DNA from: Zoroaster sp. YZ-2022
Lineage: Eukaryota; Echinodermata; Asteroidea; Forcipulatida; Zoroasteridae
Direction of reading: 5' to 3'
Length of the DNA stretch: 64,000 nucleotides
Assembly (NCBI GenBank): GCA_029582265.1
Contig: CM055816.1
Coordinates: 83,427,165-83,491,164 of the forward strand
Shown: positions 61,245-64,000 of the stretch, piece after piece
Position numbering within the stretch: the stretch's first letter is position 1
How the letters are laid out: each line of letters begins with the position of its first letter
Translations under genes and position numbers: made by a program
The notes under the pieces: model-generated
Databases searched by the model: none
What the model was told of the DNA's origin: nothing
Seen by the model: the letters and a program-made list of their open reading frames with translations, nothing else

Positions 61245-62640
61245 CATGCTTAAACATTGACGATTGACCAGAGATGTCCAACACAAACGAAATGAAACAG
61301 TTAAAGGTTTATAAGTATACAATTGATAACTTAAATTTAGTAATAAATGTTTTAATTCAATGTTAAAGTTTCTAATGTAAATCTTGTTGCTACCAATATT
61401 TGCTATAAATAATTTCCTTGCCAATACGTTTATCAGAAAAATTACTCTTTCCTAAATTCAACATAATAATGTAATTAATTTAAATGTGGCATTTAGGGGG
61501 AACAAAATTAATGTCAACAAAAAATTATACTAGCAATCTGAATATATCTTCACTATTTCTCGTTAAAGACGAAATGTAACAGGCTGAACCTTGTTAAATG
61601 CATGTCTTTATTCCGGAAGAGAAAGCATACTCGCTGAAGACATTTTTGCCAACTACCAATGTTTTACCCACCCTTGAAAGAAAATTAAAACATGGGTAAT
61701 GTTGGTAATAATGTTTCTACGTGTACATGTATACTTACTCTAACTCGATCAGTGCAACCAGTTTATAAAGTTTCAGCTGATGACGTCGTATAATTAACAA
61801 CAAAAATAGTGAAAATACTTTAAGATTTCAGATCAGCACAACACAACACAACACAAAGTGAGTTTTTACATAATAATTCCTTGGTTCGATAATCTAATCA
61901 ATTACCATTGGTGTACCTTCCCTTGTGGAGAAAACAATATTGAAAAGAAGAGTCATAATTTATAGGGAGTATTTAAACGTTTTAATTAATTATTATATCG
62001 AAAATAAGTAAACACTCATAATTTTAAAGTATATAAAACTGTATCATTTTGTTTAATTATTAATTACATTGTTTATGTAGTTCAGCTTATCTGGCAAAAC
62101 AAGGTGCATTATTATAGGGCGCGGCCAGTCATTGATCAATTATAGGTACAAGAACGGTACTCATCATGAAGGATATTAAGAAGGGTAAGGTTGCAATTAT
62201 TATGGACCTATTACATGTTTACCCATGTTGTATAAACTTCTGATTGGCTTTGTTGAAACACAGCTTGATTACACGATAATTACACGACTTAGAAATACCT
62301 TATTAAAACCGTCCTACAATCAGTGCAATTTTTTGAAACAACCCATTCGGGCCACTCCAATCCATTAGCTGTTGCCAGTGGCCTCCTATGGTTACCCTTC
62401 TGTGCACTGTCACACCACTGAGATTACAGGGTAAAGTCGTCTCCCATCGATACATTGTATGCAATATGTGACCTTGGGTGGCACACAGTTGATTTTGTAA
62501 GATTATTTGGAAAGGACAGCAGAATTTATTGGATCGAATATGTATGAGGGTTAATACACACACAAATGACTGAAACCGCTGAGGAGTTGCTCTCCTAAAG
62601 ATTGATATTGAAAATCAGTATAAAATCGTTTCAAAGCACA
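61245..62640. repeat. long dispersed repeat, copy B (pair of 7070-9420)
   Basis: Same order of blocks as copy A without the hAT-like MITE and without the 1-kb hairpin-array segment. It has its own extra piece at about 62312-62560, between ACGACTTAGAAATACCTTAT and CAAATGACTGAAACCGCTGA, where copy A is continuous. No protein is encoded. Confidence 0.8.
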
Positions 62641-64000
62641 AACATTTTACCAAACGTGTGAACTTGATCATAATACTTAGTTTGTCTCAGAAGATGAAAG
62701 TTTTCAGACAAATCTATGGAAATGATATACTTCACTAACAAAAAACACATTGCCATTAACACGTGAGTCGCACATTTGAATGCTGAACACTAACTAACTT
62801 TAATCAAAATTCGTAAAGGGACAATTTTTTTTAACAAAGTTGAAATTAGGATAACATTCACTTTTAAGTAACGTTCAAGTTCATAGTAGCACACTTCCAG
62901 CTTCAAAACTTCGTAAGGTCTGGGTATAATGCACCTACTGTGAAAATACGGTCAGTGAAATATATTTAATAAAGATATTATGGCATTAACAGTGAGCCCA
63001 ATACCAGAAAATGTAATGTGACTAACCGTGGAATTGCCCAAGGCCTATGACACAACTTGTGTCCAGAAATGTGTCCAGACATTTAATTACTTGCAGTGAG
63101 TTGTCTGGATATGACAAGGCTGGGAAGTACTTTTAGAAAAGTAGTTAATTACATTTATGAGGTGTGTATAGAAACTGTTGATTAAATAGGTCCTGTATAA
63201 AGCACCTTGGATTTGCCTTTTTACCTAATGACGGTCTGTGCGGTTTGTTGAAAATGGTCTTGGCCGCATTCTGTCAAGCTCTCCTGTCTTTTAGATGTAT
63301 ACGGTAATCGACCCTCAGTCAGTCATATATCCATCACAATGACAAAATTAACGATGACATTATTATATAACAATAATAAAGATATTATTTGGTTATAATA
63401 ATATAACAGTATTGCCAGTTCAATTGTGTTGGCATCGAAGATTGTACTATTTTTGAAATCGCAATTTCAATTACTTTTCAGCATTAATTATTTAAGATTT
63501 TGGTTCCTTCAAAACCTAATAACTTTAATTACAAAGAAATATTGGTATCTTTATCATAGAGATTAGGGGTGACGATATTGAATTTTTTTGATAGTCGATT
63601 ATCGACGCCATGATATCGGCAATATATGATATTATCATCTCAATAAATATATGAAAACAAATGTATGTATGGTACACGATATTGTACACCGAAATAACTA
63701 CTTTTAAATGCAAGTTAACTTTTGCATGATTGAGGGCGGTCTTTACCGACAGTCCCCGTACGTTGGACTACGTGCCTTCACAGACAATGTAGCTACCACG
63801 ACTGTTACAGATGCAGGATACTCCACGGTTTTTGCATTCTGACAGAGAAATTTAAAAAAAATTAAATCGTGAATGTTAGGTAAATGCAGCCATATTTTAT
63901 AACTAAATAATATTGATATAACTCGAAAACATAATGAACAACTGTGTATCATTAATTGTGCAAACATTTTTTAGAACGTTTTGGTGTTTATGCTGATGGA
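62641..64000. other. no gene recognised
   Basis: AT-rich sequence. A CAGCTTCAAAACTTCGTAAG stretch near 62900 resembles CAGCTTCAAAACTTCGTGAC near 17825. A short run of ATATCG/CGATAT palindromes lies at 63570-63700. No exon, RNA gene or element end is supported. Confidence 0.4.

Overview
This window is eukaryotic, intron-containing and AT-rich DNA that is almost entirely made of transposable elements and simple repeats. I judge it to be nuclear DNA of a marine deuterostome invertebrate, most likely an echinoderm, with cephalochordate or hemichordate as alternatives. That is inference from the mix of LINE types (Tx1/L1-like, L2/CR1-like, Rex1-like, RTE, jockey-like), a tRNA-Leu-derived SINE family, TTAA-target MITEs, a pogo/jerky transposon, and one gene joining a PAN/Apple module to a farnesoic-acid-methyltransferase-like (Methyltransf_FA) module. 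No prokaryotic operon, CRISPR array or rRNA gene was seen.

Layout. 1-3.2 kb: broken pogo/Tigger-type transposon (minus). 3.35-4.05 kb: tandem tRNA-derived repeat and a (TA)n tract. 4.26-7.07 kb: jockey-like LINE and CR1-like LINE remnants around two GCCTTG hexamer arrays. 7.07-9.42 kb: first copy of a long dispersed repeat, carrying a hAT-like MITE and a hairpin minisatellite; the second copy is at 61.2-62.6 kb. 9.64-14.75 kb: dead Tx1/L1-like LINE (minus), itself hit by a SINE, a hAT-like MITE with an 8-bp target duplication, and a partial internal duplication. 14.75-21.2 kb: mostly unannotatable, with one SINE and two MITEs. 21.9-26.9 kb: Rex1-like fragment abutting a near-complete RTE element. 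29.3-38.9 kb: a giant (AAT)n array split by a near full-length Tx1-like LINE (plus) and continuous with the 3' tail of an L2/CR1-like LINE (minus). 39-44 kb: LINE tail, tRNA-like segment, minisatellites, a TATA-type promoter candidate and a candidate terminal exon. 44.3-57.6 kb: simple repeats, TIR elements, SINEs and dispersed repeats. 58.0-60.6 kb: the only convincing host gene.

The host gene has three coding exons (58043-58394, 58828-59004, 60311-60585). Both introns are phase 1 with consensus GT-AG ends, and the exons give a 267-residue secreted protein with no disruption. Its second intron holds a SINE with a clean 9-bp target duplication and an expanded (ATT)n tail.

The most interesting structure is the relationship between mobile elements. 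The tRNA-Leu SINE family shares its 3' end (GCGCCTTGAGC ... GGTGGATA ... GTGCGC, then ATT repeats) with the L2/CR1-like LINE at 36.2-38.9 kb, which suggests that LINE family mobilises it. The trinucleotide tail of that LINE appears to have grown to about 1 kb and then served as the landing site of a Tx1-like LINE, a clade with known sequence-specific members. Everything here was read by eye; clade names rest on motif recognition and not on alignment or phylogeny.
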